A stretch of DNA of 64,000 bases from an uncultured Bacteroidota bacterium (GTDB lineage: Bacteria; Bacteroidota; Bacteroidia; Bacteroidales; UBA12481). Within the stretch, counting starts at the first letter, position 1, and each line of letters starts with the position of its first letter. Both the position numbers and the translations under genes were made by a program. Below the pieces are notes generated by a model. It was not told the origin of the DNA. It saw only the letters and a list, made by a program, of their open reading frames with translations, and searched no databases. Location: contig CAINOB010000062.1 in NCBI GenBank assembly GCA_903851365.1, forward strand, positions 186,001 through 250,000. The letters are read 5' to 3'. Below are positions 25,106 to 34,651 of this stretch, one piece after another.

Positions 25106-26646
25106 GAGAGCAAAAGTCCCCTCTTCCTGAATGCCTCGCGGATGACTTTCTCATGCATCCCACCGGTGCGGCTCTGATCGGTGGTGATCAAACCGTTCGC
25201 CAGATCATTGATGGGATTTGTATTCCCCACGGCAATTAACATTTCCAGACAGGTCGCCGTGATCTCACCTGCTGCCTTTAAACGGGTATCAGCATTGTTT
25301 GATTTACCCCCAATCTCCTGATAGATTTCCCATAAAGCAGTGGCATAGACCGTTCCCTTTTTATAGAACCCAAATTTGGGGTAACCCTTATCATCGAAAC
25401 GATATTTCATATCACAGCGGCGGGTAGCATCCCAGCTGATAGTTGAATTATTATCCCAGGGGAACGGATTGGCCCGGTCGAACCCGTGCACATTAAACCG
25501 ATCGCGGAAAACGCACGATAAAAAATCGTTGAAACCCTCCTCAAAACTCCCGGCCTCATTAAAACCGCCGAGCAAAAAATAGTGGACTGCATGACCGAAT
25601 TCATGCGTGATAACACCCGGATCACTGGCATCGGGCGTTCCGCCTTCACCAAAAGCAATATAAACCGGACCTGATAACGGAACTGCAAAATGGGAATTAT
25701 CAGCTCCATCCACTGCCTGAGCATCTATTTCGATGGGACCCGACATCGCCTTATTAAATGCATGATTGTCAAGCGATCGCAGCCACTCCACCAACCGGTC
25801 GATGTAATAGTAGGCCATAACGCTCAGGAAACTACGGTTCTCACAGGAATAGATAAAGTCATTTTCTGTTGAAGTCATTTTGATGGATGGATGCTCTTTC
25901 TCAGCCATCCTCACCCATTTACCGGTCAGATAAAATACCTGTCCTATCGGATCATCAAGGTTCTCGAGGGTAATTTCCATCTGTTCTTTATCGAGCTTCG
26001 ACACCGGGGAGCCCCAGTGAAGCGAAGTGTTTTGCGAGGAGGAAACCGGATCGGGCCAGAAAACTTTTGCTTGCCGGGTGGTGTAAAACCTTCGCCGGTC
26101 GATTTCCGCGACCAAAGTTCCATCGATGGCACTGATCAGCAGTTCAAGATACCTGCGAGGTGATAGTGAATCTAATTCTATTCGCCAGACCAGCTTTTGT
26201 TTATACACATAAAGCTTTGGTTCAGAATTCGTTATACCCTTGAGCATAAGATCATAATGATCATGCAAAAAATTCAATGCATCACCGGCGGAAAATTGAA
26301 CCTGCGATTCATCAAGATTATCCGGGATCTGGTAATCGATTTTATTCACTGATGATACCACCCCGCTTTCAACCTTCCTTATCGTAACATTCAGCCAGGC
26401 TCCATAAACCGGAATATTTTTATGGAATTGCTCATATCTGCAGGTTACCTGAGAGCCCCCATCCTTTTCGTCAATTAATACCAGATCAATGCCCTCCAGG
26501 TGGAAAAGATCAGGATTGGAAGCCAGAAAATCATCAGAAATAGACGAATTAGTTAAATAAGCACCTGAGGAGGGTTCAGCCGGGCCAGCGCCAAAAAAAC
26601 TTCTTACCACACCATCAACCTCATCATTGCGTGTTATGTAATCCAT
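25102..26646 (-). CDS. Leaderless HEFGH zinc metalloprotease, M4/M36-like
   Basis: 514 residues from the ATG at 26646; the frame extends to 26742 but that would overlap the divergent zwf start and adds no signal peptide. The N-terminal 200 residues look like an FTP/PepSY-like propeptide (CRYEQFHKNIPVYGAWLNVT, LVWRIELDSL, ISAIDGTLV). The catalytic motif HEFGH is at 348-352 with the third zinc ligand Glu in SFEEGFND (about 370), as in thermolysin/fungalysin-like (gluzincin) proteases. Odd: neither start gives an export signal, unlike known secreted relatives, and no T9SS tail is seen. The family call is moderate; the zinc site is certain. Confidence 0.75.
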   Translation of the reverse strand: MDYITRNDEVDGVVRSFFGAGPAEPSSGAYLTNSSISDDFLASNPDLFHLEGIDLVLIDEKDGGSQVTCRYEQFHKNIPVYGAWLNVTIRKVESGVVSSVNKIDYQIPDNLDESQVQFSAGDALNFLHDHYDLMLKGITNSEPKLYVYKQKLVWRIELDSLSPRRYLELLISAIDGTLVAEIDRRRFYTTRQAKVFWPDPVSSSQNTSLHWGSPVSKLDKEQMEITLENLDDPIGQVFYLTGKWVRMAEKEHPSIKMTSTENDFIYSCENRSFLSVMAYYYIDRLVEWLRSLDNHAFNKAMSGPIEIDAQAVDGADNSHFAVPLSGPVYIAFGEGGTPDASDPGVITHEFGHAVHYFLLGGFNEAGSFEEGFNDFLSCVFRDRFNVHGFDRANPFPWDNNSTISWDATRRCDMKYRFDDKGYPKFGFYKKGTVYATALWEIYQEIGGKSNNADTRLKAAGEITATCLEMLIAVGNTNPINDLANGLITTDQSRTGGMHEKVIREAFRKRGLLLS

Positions 26647-26684
26647 CGGGGTGTTGTATATTCGTAAAAATGTAAAGGTAGAAA

Positions 26685-28205
26685 ATGAAGGGAGCTGAAA
26701 ATCAAATATTAGTAATCTTTGGCGCTTCGGGTGATTTGACAAAACGCAAGCTGATTCCCGCTCTTTATTCGCTTGAAATCCAAGGTTTATTACCTGAAAA
26801 ATTTGCCATTATAGGTGTCAGCCGCTCACCAATGACAGACGATCTTTTCCGGGAGTCCCTGAAAACCGGTGTAAACGAATTCTCTGATGAAAAGAATCAG
26901 GAACGGATCAATGAATTTCTTCAGAAGGTATATTATCAAAGCATCGATGCTCAGGATGCGGATTCCTTCATCGATTTAAAGGAAAAGCTGGCGGGTTTGC
27001 AAAACTCATTGAATATCCCGGCAAATACCATTTTCTATTTGTCTACTCCCCCGAGTTTATACGGCATTATTCCGCAGCATCTGGCAAAAATCGACCTGAA
27101 TGATCAGTCGGCAGGCTGGAAAAGGATCATCATTGAAAAGCCCTTTGGATATGATCTGCAAAGTGCAATTGAATTAAACAGTTCATTGCAAAAAGACTGG
27201 CTCGAAAGCCAGATATACCGGATCGATCACTATCTGGGTAAGGAAACCGTTCAGAATGTATTGGTTACGCGATTTACCAACGGGATATTCGAGCCCCTCT
27301 GGAACAGGAATTTTGTTCATCATGTTGAGATCACCTCTGCTGAGAGCCTGGGGGTTGAAAAACGGGGTGGATATTATGAAGGATCGGGTGCACTGCGCGA
27401 CATGATCCAGAACCACCTGCTCCAGATTGTCGGGCTCATGGCTATGGAACCGCCTGCTTCGATGCACTCCGATGCCATCAGGAATGAAACGGTTAAAGTG
27501 CTTCAATCCATCAGGGCCTATACGCCTGAAGAGATTACGAGATCGGCAATACGTGGTCAGTATGTTGCTTCTACCATCAAGGGGGAAAAAATAAAAGGCT
27601 ACCGCGAGGAGGTAGGCGTTAATCCTGATTCAAAGACCGAAACTTATGCGGCATTAAAATTCTATATCGATAACTGGCGCTGGGGCGGTGTGCCTTTTTA
27701 TATCCGCACCGGCAAAAAGCTGCCAACCAGAGTTACGGAGGCGGTTATCCATTTTAAACCGACCCCTCATTATCTTTTTGCAAATAAATCAAACGGAGAA
27801 ACTCACAATCAACTGGTTATAAGGATTCAGCCTGACGAGGGCATTCTCCTGAAATTTGGGATGAAAACTCCTGGTGCCGGTTTTGAGGTTCAAACCGTGA
27901 ATATGGATTTCCATTATTCCGACCTGTCGATTGCGCGGATACCGGAGGCGTATGAACGGCTGTTACTCGACTGTATGACCGGCGATTCCACCTTGTATGC
28001 CCGTGCCGATGCCGTGCTGGCAGCCTGGAATTTTCTGGATCCTGTACTGAATGAGTGGAAAAACAATCCATGCATACCGGTTTACGGGTATCCGGCAGGC
28101 ACCTGGGGCCCGGAAAGAGCCGATGACCTGATTGAGGAGCCCAGCATGACCTGGCGTTATCCCTGTAAAAACTTATCAGATGACGGAATTTACTGCGAGC
28201 TATAA
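26685..28205 (+). CDS. zwf: Glucose-6-phosphate 1-dehydrogenase
   Basis: 506 residues. It oxidises glucose 6-phosphate to 6-phosphogluconolactone with NAD(P)+. IFGASGDLTKRKLIPALY is the dinucleotide-binding start and RIDHYLGKETVQN the active-site motif with the catalytic His. Further family blocks are visible (IIEKPFGYDL, SGALRDMIQNHLLQI, FYIRTGKKLP). Full length for the family, no defect. It is followed one base later by pgl, the next enzyme of the pathway, so the two form the oxidative pentose-phosphate operon; gnd is not in the window. Confidence 0.97.
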   Translation: MKGAENQILVIFGASGDLTKRKLIPALYSLEIQGLLPEKFAIIGVSRSPMTDDLFRESLKTGVNEFSDEKNQERINEFLQKVYYQSIDAQDADSFIDLKEKLAGLQNSLNIPANTIFYLSTPPSLYGIIPQHLAKIDLNDQSAGWKRIIIEKPFGYDLQSAIELNSSLQKDWLESQIYRIDHYLGKETVQNVLVTRFTNGIFEPLWNRNFVHHVEITSAESLGVEKRGGYYEGSGALRDMIQNHLLQIVGLMAMEPPASMHSDAIRNETVKVLQSIRAYTPEEITRSAIRGQYVASTIKGEKIKGYREEVGVNPDSKTETYAALKFYIDNWRWGGVPFYIRTGKKLPTRVTEAVIHFKPTPHYLFANKSNGETHNQLVIRIQPDEGILLKFGMKTPGAGFEVQTVNMDFHYSDLSIARIPEAYERLLLDCMTGDSTLYARADAVLAAWNFLDPVLNEWKNNPCIPVYGYPAGTWGPERADDLIEEPSMTWRYPCKNLSDDGIYCEL

Positions 28206-28206
28206 A

Positions 28207-28938
28207 ATGGAACCAAAAATCAAGATATTCAAGGATCTGGAAGAGCTGACCGGGTATTTAATGTCCCGGATTCAGCGGCAGATGCTCAATAAATCGAGCG
28301 GTCAGTATTACTCTATTGCACTATCAGGCGGATCGACACCAAAAGCCATTTTTAAAATCATCATCGAAAAGTACCGGACTAAGATTGATTGGTCGCGCAT
28401 AGCTTTTTTCTGGGGTGATGAGCGATGTGTTGCGCCTTCTGATTCAGAGAGCAACTACCACATGACCTATCAAAATCTATTCAGGCATCTCAATTTGCAA
28501 GAATTGAATTTTTGCCGGATTAATGGGGAAGATGAACCGGAAGGTGAAGCCATAAGATATGCTGAAAGAGTCGATTTCATGCTGCCACACTTCAATGGGA
28601 TTCCGCAGTTCGACCTGATTATCCTGGGATTGGGCGAGGATGGGCATACCGCTTCCATTTTCCCCGAAAATATCAGCTTATTTTATTCCGATAAGCTCTT
28701 TGAAACGAGCCAGCATCCTGTCACCGGGCAAAAACGGATCACTGCAACCGGCAAGCTGATCAATAATGCAAAGGAAGTCTGCTTCCTTGCCACCGGCATA
28801 AGCAAAGCGGAGAAGGTTGCTCAGATCCTGGAAAAAAGTGATGACTGGGATACGCTGCCGGCGTCACTCGTTAATCCGGCACAGGGCAAACTGGTCTGGT
28901 TGCTGGATAAGGCTGCGGGCGCAGAACTCCTAATGTGA
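28207..28938 (+). CDS. pgl: 6-phosphogluconolactonase
   Basis: 243 residues from the ATG at 28207, one base after zwf stops (an ATG at 28180 lies inside zwf). It opens the lactone made by Zwf. ALSGGSTPK (phosphate site), FFWGDERCV and GLGEDGHTASIFPE are the conserved blocks of the SOL/DevB type. The last codons and the stop (CTA ATG TGA) are already within the TAATGTGACAATGTGACAA repeat that follows, so the C-terminus is set by repeat DNA. Confidence 0.95.
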   Translation: MEPKIKIFKDLEELTGYLMSRIQRQMLNKSSGQYYSIALSGGSTPKAIFKIIIEKYRTKIDWSRIAFFWGDERCVAPSDSESNYHMTYQNLFRHLNLQELNFCRINGEDEPEGEAIRYAERVDFMLPHFNGIPQFDLIILGLGEDGHTASIFPENISLFYSDKLFETSQHPVTGQKRITATGKLINNAKEVCFLATGISKAEKVAQILEKSDDWDTLPASLVNPAQGKLVWLLDKAAGAELLM

Positions 28939-29030
28939 CAATGTGACAATTTGCTAATTTGCTAATTTGCTAATGTGCTGATATGCAATTGTGCTAATGT
29001 GATGATTTAACCAAGTACCAATGTGACAAG
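28931..29030. repeat. TTTGCTAA / TGTGACAA tandem repeat, left arm of an inverted pair
   Basis: The gap between pgl and the DUF5695 gene is almost entirely made of 8-9 base words (AATTTGCTAATTTGCTAA, AATGTGACAATGTGACAA). Bases 28948-28979 are an inverted copy of 31771-31802 with 30 of 32 positions matching. The two arms bracket the 2.7 kb DUF5695 gene. Confidence 0.85.
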
Positions 29031-29048
29031 GAAGTAAAACCTGATACC

Positions 29049-31796
29049 ATGAAGCCGTTTATCCATCGCCCAAACCTGATACTTAAATCCTGTTTCTTTT
29101 GCCTGATTTTTGCCCTATGCCTTTTGCCATCTGCCATAACTCAGGTGCTAGTAAACAGCAGTATCAAGGCAACTTACAATTCCCACGCCCTCACCTCCAT
29201 CACCTGCCCGCAGGATCCGACCCATGCCAATCTTCTTTCCGGTCAATTAGGAAATGCAGTGGTCAGGTACAAGGTGGGAAACGGTGACTGGCTTCAGGCA
29301 GAGCAGGATTATTTGCCAGGGATGCCGTTGAAGATGGAGCAGACCTTTACGCTTGGAGAGAATTGGATCGATTATGAGATCAGCATTGAGAGCATGATGG
29401 ATTTTCCAGTCACCATTGGCGACCTGGCGATACCAATTCCCTGGAAAACTCCTGGCGGGGAAGATCCGAAGGAGATTTTCGAGCAATGTTTTACCAAGCA
29501 TAACTTCATCTCGGGTAATGGATCATTCCTGTATTTCACCAAGCCATCCGGACAGCCGCCATATTTATTGATGACGGTACGACCAGGAACAAAACTGGAG
29601 TATTTCACGAATAGCGGGGGTTTTCTGGCCTATATCCATTCAGCCCATACCGCAAATCTGGAAACCCGCGGAACCTGGCGTCAGACGAATACTTCAGTGA
29701 CTCTTGATCCGGTCAACGGTAAAAACAGCCGGGTGAGATATGGTTTCAGGATCCAGTGGGCCCAAAGCTATCAGGAGCTACGTAACTTATTATATGATAA
29801 CGGATTGTTCGATATCCGGGTGGTTCCTGGAATGACTGTCCCCGAGGACCTGACAGCCCGCTTTTCACTCCATACAAAAAATAAAGTAGACTCGATAGAG
29901 GCAGAGTTCCCTCATCAAACGGATATTACTTTTCTGAAAGAGGAACCCGCTGATCATTTCCAATATGAGGTCAGGTTTCGCAAACCCGGCGAGAACAAGC
30001 TGACCATACATTACAATGGCAAACTGGCCACTCAGCTCGAATTTTTCTCTTGCCAGCCGCTCGAAACCCTGTTTAAAAAACGTTCCGGATTTATTGTCAA
30101 TCATCAGCAACACCGCGATTCGACCAAGTGGTACAATGGGCTTTATTCAGTATATGATATGAAGAATAAAGTACTGCGCGGACCCGACAATACAGACGGT
30201 TTTGATTTCTGGTGGGGCTATGTTCTCGCCTGCGATGATCCGGCCCTTTGCAAGGCGCCGTTCGTGGCGGCAAAAAACGTTGTCCATCCCGATCAGAAGG
30301 AGATCGAATCAGTGGAGTATTATCTGAAGAATTTCGTTTGGGGAAAATTACAGCGAACCGATCAGGAAACGCCCTATCCCTATGGCATCTACGGAACACC
30401 CAACTGGATGGTTAACCGCGATCCTGTGGCTCGCGCCGGGGTAAAAAACCGCAATCTCGATAAAATGAATGTTTGGCGCTCTTATGATTACCCGCATATG
30501 ATCATGTTATACTGGCACATGTACCAAATCGCCAAATTGTATCCTGATATGGTTCACTACCTGAAAGCCGATGAGTATCTCGAGCGGGCTTATCAAACTG
30601 CAAAAGCCTATTTCACTTATCCATACGAGATATTACCGTGGTACGAAACGTATAAGTGGGGATGCTATAACGAGCTCGTCATACCTGACTTAATTAATGA
30701 ACTTAAAGGATCAAAAAAGGCTGAAGTTTTGAGGGGTGAATGGGAGAAGAAAGTGAAGTATTTTGTGTACGACGATAAATATCCGTTCCGGAGCGAGTAC
30801 AGTCTTGATCGCACGGCTTTTGAATCGTCCTATGCTTTAGCCAAGTATGGGACATTGAATGACATGAAACCCGATACGAATCTGTGGTTCGATAAGAATA
30901 AGCAAAAGTGGTATTCGCATCCGAAAGTCAGCCGGGCCGATGCTCGTGAATTCATGGACCGGCAATTGATGGGCGGATTGGCGGTAAGAGGCTGGCTCGA
31001 AACAAGTTACTATTTATTAGGAGCCGATTTTACTTCCAGTTCTGATGGAGGATCAATGAGTTACATGGCTAATATGGGCGGTTGGGGCATTCTGGATTAT
31101 GCAGTCAACTTCGCTAAAAATCCGAACGACTGGCTGCAGCTCGGATATGCATCCTACCTATGTCACTGGGCTTTAATGAATGCCGGCACTTCTGAAAATA
31201 ATTACGGATTCTGGTATCCCGGCAAGGAAAACGACGGGGCCAGCGGCTGGACATTTAACAACTCCAAGTGGGGCCATGCCTGGATACGCAAAGAGGTTCC
31301 CCGGGGCCCCTGGAATTATGACGGAGAGATTGACCTTGGATATGGTTCCTCCACTCGTATGGCTGCAACGATCCTCACGCGCGATTCTTTATTTGGTTGG
31401 ATCGCCTATGGTGGCACACTTAGTCAATCTTCCAGTTATATGGACGCTATCCCGCGCGACGGTTTGCGAAAAAAGTTTTATGCTATCCTGGCAGATAACC
31501 GCATAACTCTTGAGTTGGAACGTGACGGGTTTTCCGCTGAAAAGCCAATCCGGGTAAATAATGATTTCGGAAAGATCAGTTTTGAAATCGAAAACCGGAC
31601 TAATAATAGTCACACAACAAATCTGACGGTGCATTCAACCTTGGCTAAGAGTGTATCAATCAGGATCAACAATAAAGTGGTCGCTGGAACAAAATCAGGT
31701 GAAAACTGGATCTTTGCCCTTCCGATATCAGGGGAAAGAACTTCAGTAATTGTAACCATGAGATCTAATCAACACATTAGCAAATTAGCAAATTAG
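29049..31796 (+). CDS. Secreted DUF5695-like protein
   Basis: 915 residues with a signal peptide (SCFFCLIFALCLLPSAITQ). A beta-sandwich N-terminal half is followed by an alpha-hairpin region (about 330-800) with many aromatic residues (PHMIMLYWHMYQIAKLYPDM, TYPYEILPWYETYKWGCYNE, SMSYMANMGGWGILDYA), which suggests an (alpha/alpha)6 toroid like polysaccharide lyases or GH families. I recognise it as DUF5695, found in Bacteroidetes glycan-use regions; activity unknown. The last ten residues (SNQHISKLAN) are encoded by the right repeat arm. The GH2 gene begins 8 bases after its stop. Confidence 0.72.
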   Translation: MKPFIHRPNLILKSCFFCLIFALCLLPSAITQVLVNSSIKATYNSHALTSITCPQDPTHANLLSGQLGNAVVRYKVGNGDWLQAEQDYLPGMPLKMEQTFTLGENWIDYEISIESMMDFPVTIGDLAIPIPWKTPGGEDPKEIFEQCFTKHNFISGNGSFLYFTKPSGQPPYLLMTVRPGTKLEYFTNSGGFLAYIHSAHTANLETRGTWRQTNTSVTLDPVNGKNSRVRYGFRIQWAQSYQELRNLLYDNGLFDIRVVPGMTVPEDLTARFSLHTKNKVDSIEAEFPHQTDITFLKEEPADHFQYEVRFRKPGENKLTIHYNGKLATQLEFFSCQPLETLFKKRSGFIVNHQQHRDSTKWYNGLYSVYDMKNKVLRGPDNTDGFDFWWGYVLACDDPALCKAPFVAAKNVVHPDQKEIESVEYYLKNFVWGKLQRTDQETPYPYGIYGTPNWMVNRDPVARAGVKNRNLDKMNVWRSYDYPHMIMLYWHMYQIAKLYPDMVHYLKADEYLERAYQTAKAYFTYPYEILPWYETYKWGCYNELVIPDLINELKGSKKAEVLRGEWEKKVKYFVYDDKYPFRSEYSLDRTAFESSYALAKYGTLNDMKPDTNLWFDKNKQKWYSHPKVSRADAREFMDRQLMGGLAVRGWLETSYYLLGADFTSSSDGGSMSYMANMGGWGILDYAVNFAKNPNDWLQLGYASYLCHWALMNAGTSENNYGFWYPGKENDGASGWTFNNSKWGHAWIRKEVPRGPWNYDGEIDLGYGSSTRMAATILTRDSLFGWIAYGGTLSQSSSYMDAIPRDGLRKKFYAILADNRITLELERDGFSAEKPIRVNNDFGKISFEIENRTNNSHTTNLTVHSTLAKSVSIRINNKVVAGTKSGENWIFALPISGERTSVIVTMRSNQHISKLAN

Positions 31797-31802
31797 CACA
31801 TT
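31771..31802. repeat. Right arm of inverted repeat bracketing the DUF5695 gene
   Basis: AACACATTAGCAAATTAGCA and the following bases are the reverse complement of 28948-28979 except for two positions. The arm covers the final codons and stop of the DUF5695 gene and ends just before the GH2 ATG at 31805. Confidence 0.85.
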
Positions 31803-31804
31803 AT

Positions 31805-34645
31805 ATGAAACACCCCCTTACCCCTATTCTCGCTTTCGCATTGATAACGATCTTCGCATCCTGCCAGCCAACTACCTACCATCGCGACTTGTCGGGCACC
31901 TGGAAATTCCGGATTGACTCGCTCGACGAAGGAATAAATCAGAAGTGGTTTAACGAGGCATTTCCACTGGACACTTTGCACTTGCCAGGCTCGCTCGCAG
32001 AAAACGGCAAAGGGTTTCCGGTGACCACCCGAACAAAATGGACCGGCCAAGTGGTGGATAAATCGTGGTATACTGCCGATAAATACGAGAAATACCGTAA
32101 GCCGGGGAATGTCAAAATACCCTTCTGGCTTCAGCCCGAACTCTATTATGTAGGTCCAGCCTGGTATCAGCGCGAAATAAAAATACCCTCCGCATGGAAA
32201 GGGCAACCTATTGTGCTCACACTCGAACGGTGTCATTGGGAGTCATCGGTTTGGATCGATGGAAAATTTGCCGGCAAAATGAACAGCCTGGCCACAGCCC
32301 ATTGTTACGATTTAACAAAAATTGCCACTCCCGGATCACATCTTCTTACCATTCGAATGGATAACCGTATGATCGTCAATGTGGGTGAAAACGCGCACAG
32401 TGTATCCGATCATACCCAATCAAACTGGAACGGTATTGCCGGGAAAATAACCATCGAAGCATTACCGGCAGTAAGGTTGGGAAACATCAAGCTTTATCCT
32501 GATATGTTAAATCATGTAGTTAAAATTGTCGGCGGCATTGAAAGCAGTTCCTCAAAGACTGAACCGGTCACAATAGAAGTTGTTGTCAACCCTTATGGAA
32601 AAACAGGCAATTCGCTAAACCCCATCAGGATTAAAAAAGAAGTACCTGCCGGAACCGAAGCTTTTCAATTGGTTTATCCAATGGGCGATGATTGTTTGCT
32701 GTGGGATGAGTTTTCGCCCAACGTATACAACATGACGTTCACGCTTACCATGACAAAAACCAGGGATGTACAAAGGACTGATATTCTTTTCGGGATGCGT
32801 GATTTCAAGGCACAAGGTAGCCGTTTGGCTATCAATGGCCGTCCCACTTTTCTGCGCGGCACGCTGGAATGTGCGATTTTCCCAAAAACGGGCTATCCGG
32901 CATTGAAAGTTGATGAGTGGCAACGTATATACAAAATCATTAAGGCACATGGCCTCAATCACATGAGGTTTCATTCCTGGTGCCCGCCTGAAGCCGCTTT
33001 CATCGCCGCAGATATCGAAGGAATTTACCTTTACGTAGAGTGTTGTGCCTGGACCTCCGTGGGCACCGGCAATACCTTCGACGACTGGCTTTATTCTGAG
33101 AGTGAGCGCATTGTGAATGACTATGGAAATCACCCATCTTTTGTGATGATGTCCTATGGAAATGAGCCAGGTGGAAATAACCAGGTTGCTTTCCTCGAAG
33201 AGTTTGTCTCCTATTGGAAAAACAAGGATAGCCGTCGCGTGTACACCTCCGCATCAGGTTGGCCGATTGTGCCATCTCTTGATTTTTACAGTACGCCGAA
33301 TCCAAGAATCCAGGGCTGGGGTCAGGGGCTCAACAGCATAATCAATGCCCAGCCCCCTCAAACTGCTTACGATTACAGGGATATCATTACAAAGGACTTT
33401 CCCGGCAAACCAGTGGTCAGTCATGAAATAGGTCAATGGTGCGTATATCCTGATTTAAAAGAAATCAAGCAATATACCGGCGTTCTGAAAGCTAAAAACT
33501 TCGAGATATTCAAGGAGACTCTCGAAGCCAATCATCTTGGCCAATTGGCAGATTCATTCCTCCTGGCTTCCGGCAAATTGCAAGCCCTATGTTATAAGGC
33601 TGATATCGAAGCAGCTATGCGCACTCCCGGGATGGCCGGATTCCAGCTACTCGACCTGCACGACTTCCCCGGTCAGGGGACTGCTCTCGTTGGGGTGCTG
33701 AATCCATTCTGGGAACAAAAGGGATACATTACACCTGCTGAATATTCCCTTTTCTGCAATTCAGTTGTTCCTTTAGCCCGAATGACCAAACTGATTTTGA
33801 ATACGGATGAAACCTTTAAAGCTGACGTTGAGATTGCCAATTATGGTCCTGCTCAACTCAAAGAAGTCAAAGGGCCAATCAGAATTCTGAATGCTGAAGG
33901 ACAAATTCAGAAGGAGGTTTCGTGGTCGGCAGCAGCCATACCTACCGGGACCAATACTCCTGTTGGCAAAATTGAATGGGCGCTGAACGGGGTTACCAAG
34001 GCCTCGAAATTCACACTCGAAGTGAGTGTTGGCGAAAGAATTAACCGATGGGATTTTTGGGTCTATCCTAAAAAACCTGTTTCTGTCGCCAAATCCGACA
34101 TTCAGGTTTTCAATACAGTTACCCCCCAATTAATCAAACTGCTGGAACAAGGCGGGTCGGCAATTCTGAGCCTTGGTCCTGATGGGGTGGCTCCGCAAAA
34201 AGGTGGAAGCATAGCTCTCGGATTTTCCAGTATCTTCTGGAATACCGCCTGGACAAGAGGCCAGGCCCCACATACTTTGGGAATACTGTGCAACCCCAAA
34301 CACCCTGCACTGAAAGATTTTCCAACGGAATATTACACCACTTTCCAGTGGTGGGATCTCGTTGCACCGGCAAAACCTTTGTTGCTCGACGGACTTTCAG
34401 AGGCCCCGCAGCCAATAGTCAGGATCATCGACGACTGGTTCACCAACCGCAGTCTGGCTCTGATATTCGAAGCGCATGTCGGCACCGGGAAGCTGATCAT
34501 TACCGGCAGCGACCTTACCCACAAATTGGATCAGAGACCTGCCGCGCGGCAGATGCTGGTTAGCCTTTCACGATATGCTGCCTCAAAGGATTTTGACCCT
34601 AAAAACACAATGACGCCCGATGAAGTAAGAGGGTTTCAGAAGTAG
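31805..34645 (+). CDS. Glycoside hydrolase family 2 enzyme (lipoprotein)
   Basis: 946 residues with a lipoprotein signal (LAFALITIFASCQP). The GH2 order is visible: sugar-binding domain (RDLSGTWKFRIDSLDEG; WYQREIKIPSAWKGQPIVLT), immunoglobulin-like domain, then the TIM barrel with FLRGTLECA, NHMRFHSWCPPEAAF, acid/base Glu454 in MSYGNEPGGN and nucleophile candidate Glu541 in VVSHEIGQW. C-terminal accessory beta domains follow. GH2 members of this size include beta-galactosidases, beta-glucuronidases and beta-mannosidases; specificity cannot be told. It lies 8 bases after the DUF5695 gene; both look like parts of one glycan-degradation unit. Confidence 0.88.
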   Translation: MKHPLTPILAFALITIFASCQPTTYHRDLSGTWKFRIDSLDEGINQKWFNEAFPLDTLHLPGSLAENGKGFPVTTRTKWTGQVVDKSWYTADKYEKYRKPGNVKIPFWLQPELYYVGPAWYQREIKIPSAWKGQPIVLTLERCHWESSVWIDGKFAGKMNSLATAHCYDLTKIATPGSHLLTIRMDNRMIVNVGENAHSVSDHTQSNWNGIAGKITIEALPAVRLGNIKLYPDMLNHVVKIVGGIESSSSKTEPVTIEVVVNPYGKTGNSLNPIRIKKEVPAGTEAFQLVYPMGDDCLLWDEFSPNVYNMTFTLTMTKTRDVQRTDILFGMRDFKAQGSRLAINGRPTFLRGTLECAIFPKTGYPALKVDEWQRIYKIIKAHGLNHMRFHSWCPPEAAFIAADIEGIYLYVECCAWTSVGTGNTFDDWLYSESERIVNDYGNHPSFVMMSYGNEPGGNNQVAFLEEFVSYWKNKDSRRVYTSASGWPIVPSLDFYSTPNPRIQGWGQGLNSIINAQPPQTAYDYRDIITKDFPGKPVVSHEIGQWCVYPDLKEIKQYTGVLKAKNFEIFKETLEANHLGQLADSFLLASGKLQALCYKADIEAAMRTPGMAGFQLLDLHDFPGQGTALVGVLNPFWEQKGYITPAEYSLFCNSVVPLARMTKLILNTDETFKADVEIANYGPAQLKEVKGPIRILNAEGQIQKEVSWSAAAIPTGTNTPVGKIEWALNGVTKASKFTLEVSVGERINRWDFWVYPKKPVSVAKSDIQVFNTVTPQLIKLLEQGGSAILSLGPDGVAPQKGGSIALGFSSIFWNTAWTRGQAPHTLGILCNPKHPALKDFPTEYYTTFQWWDLVAPAKPLLLDGLSEAPQPIVRIIDDWFTNRSLALIFEAHVGTGKLIITGSDLTHKLDQRPAARQMLVSLSRYAASKDFDPKNTMTPDEVRGFQK

Positions 34646-34651
34646 GAAGGT

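Noticed and set aside
26647-26742. N-terminal extension of the metalloprotease
   Set aside because: It would overlap the divergent zwf start, and the extra residues form no signal peptide or domain.
28931-29030. Small coding gene in the gap after pgl
   Set aside because: The gap is composed of TTTGCTAA/TGTGACAA words with no codon structure.
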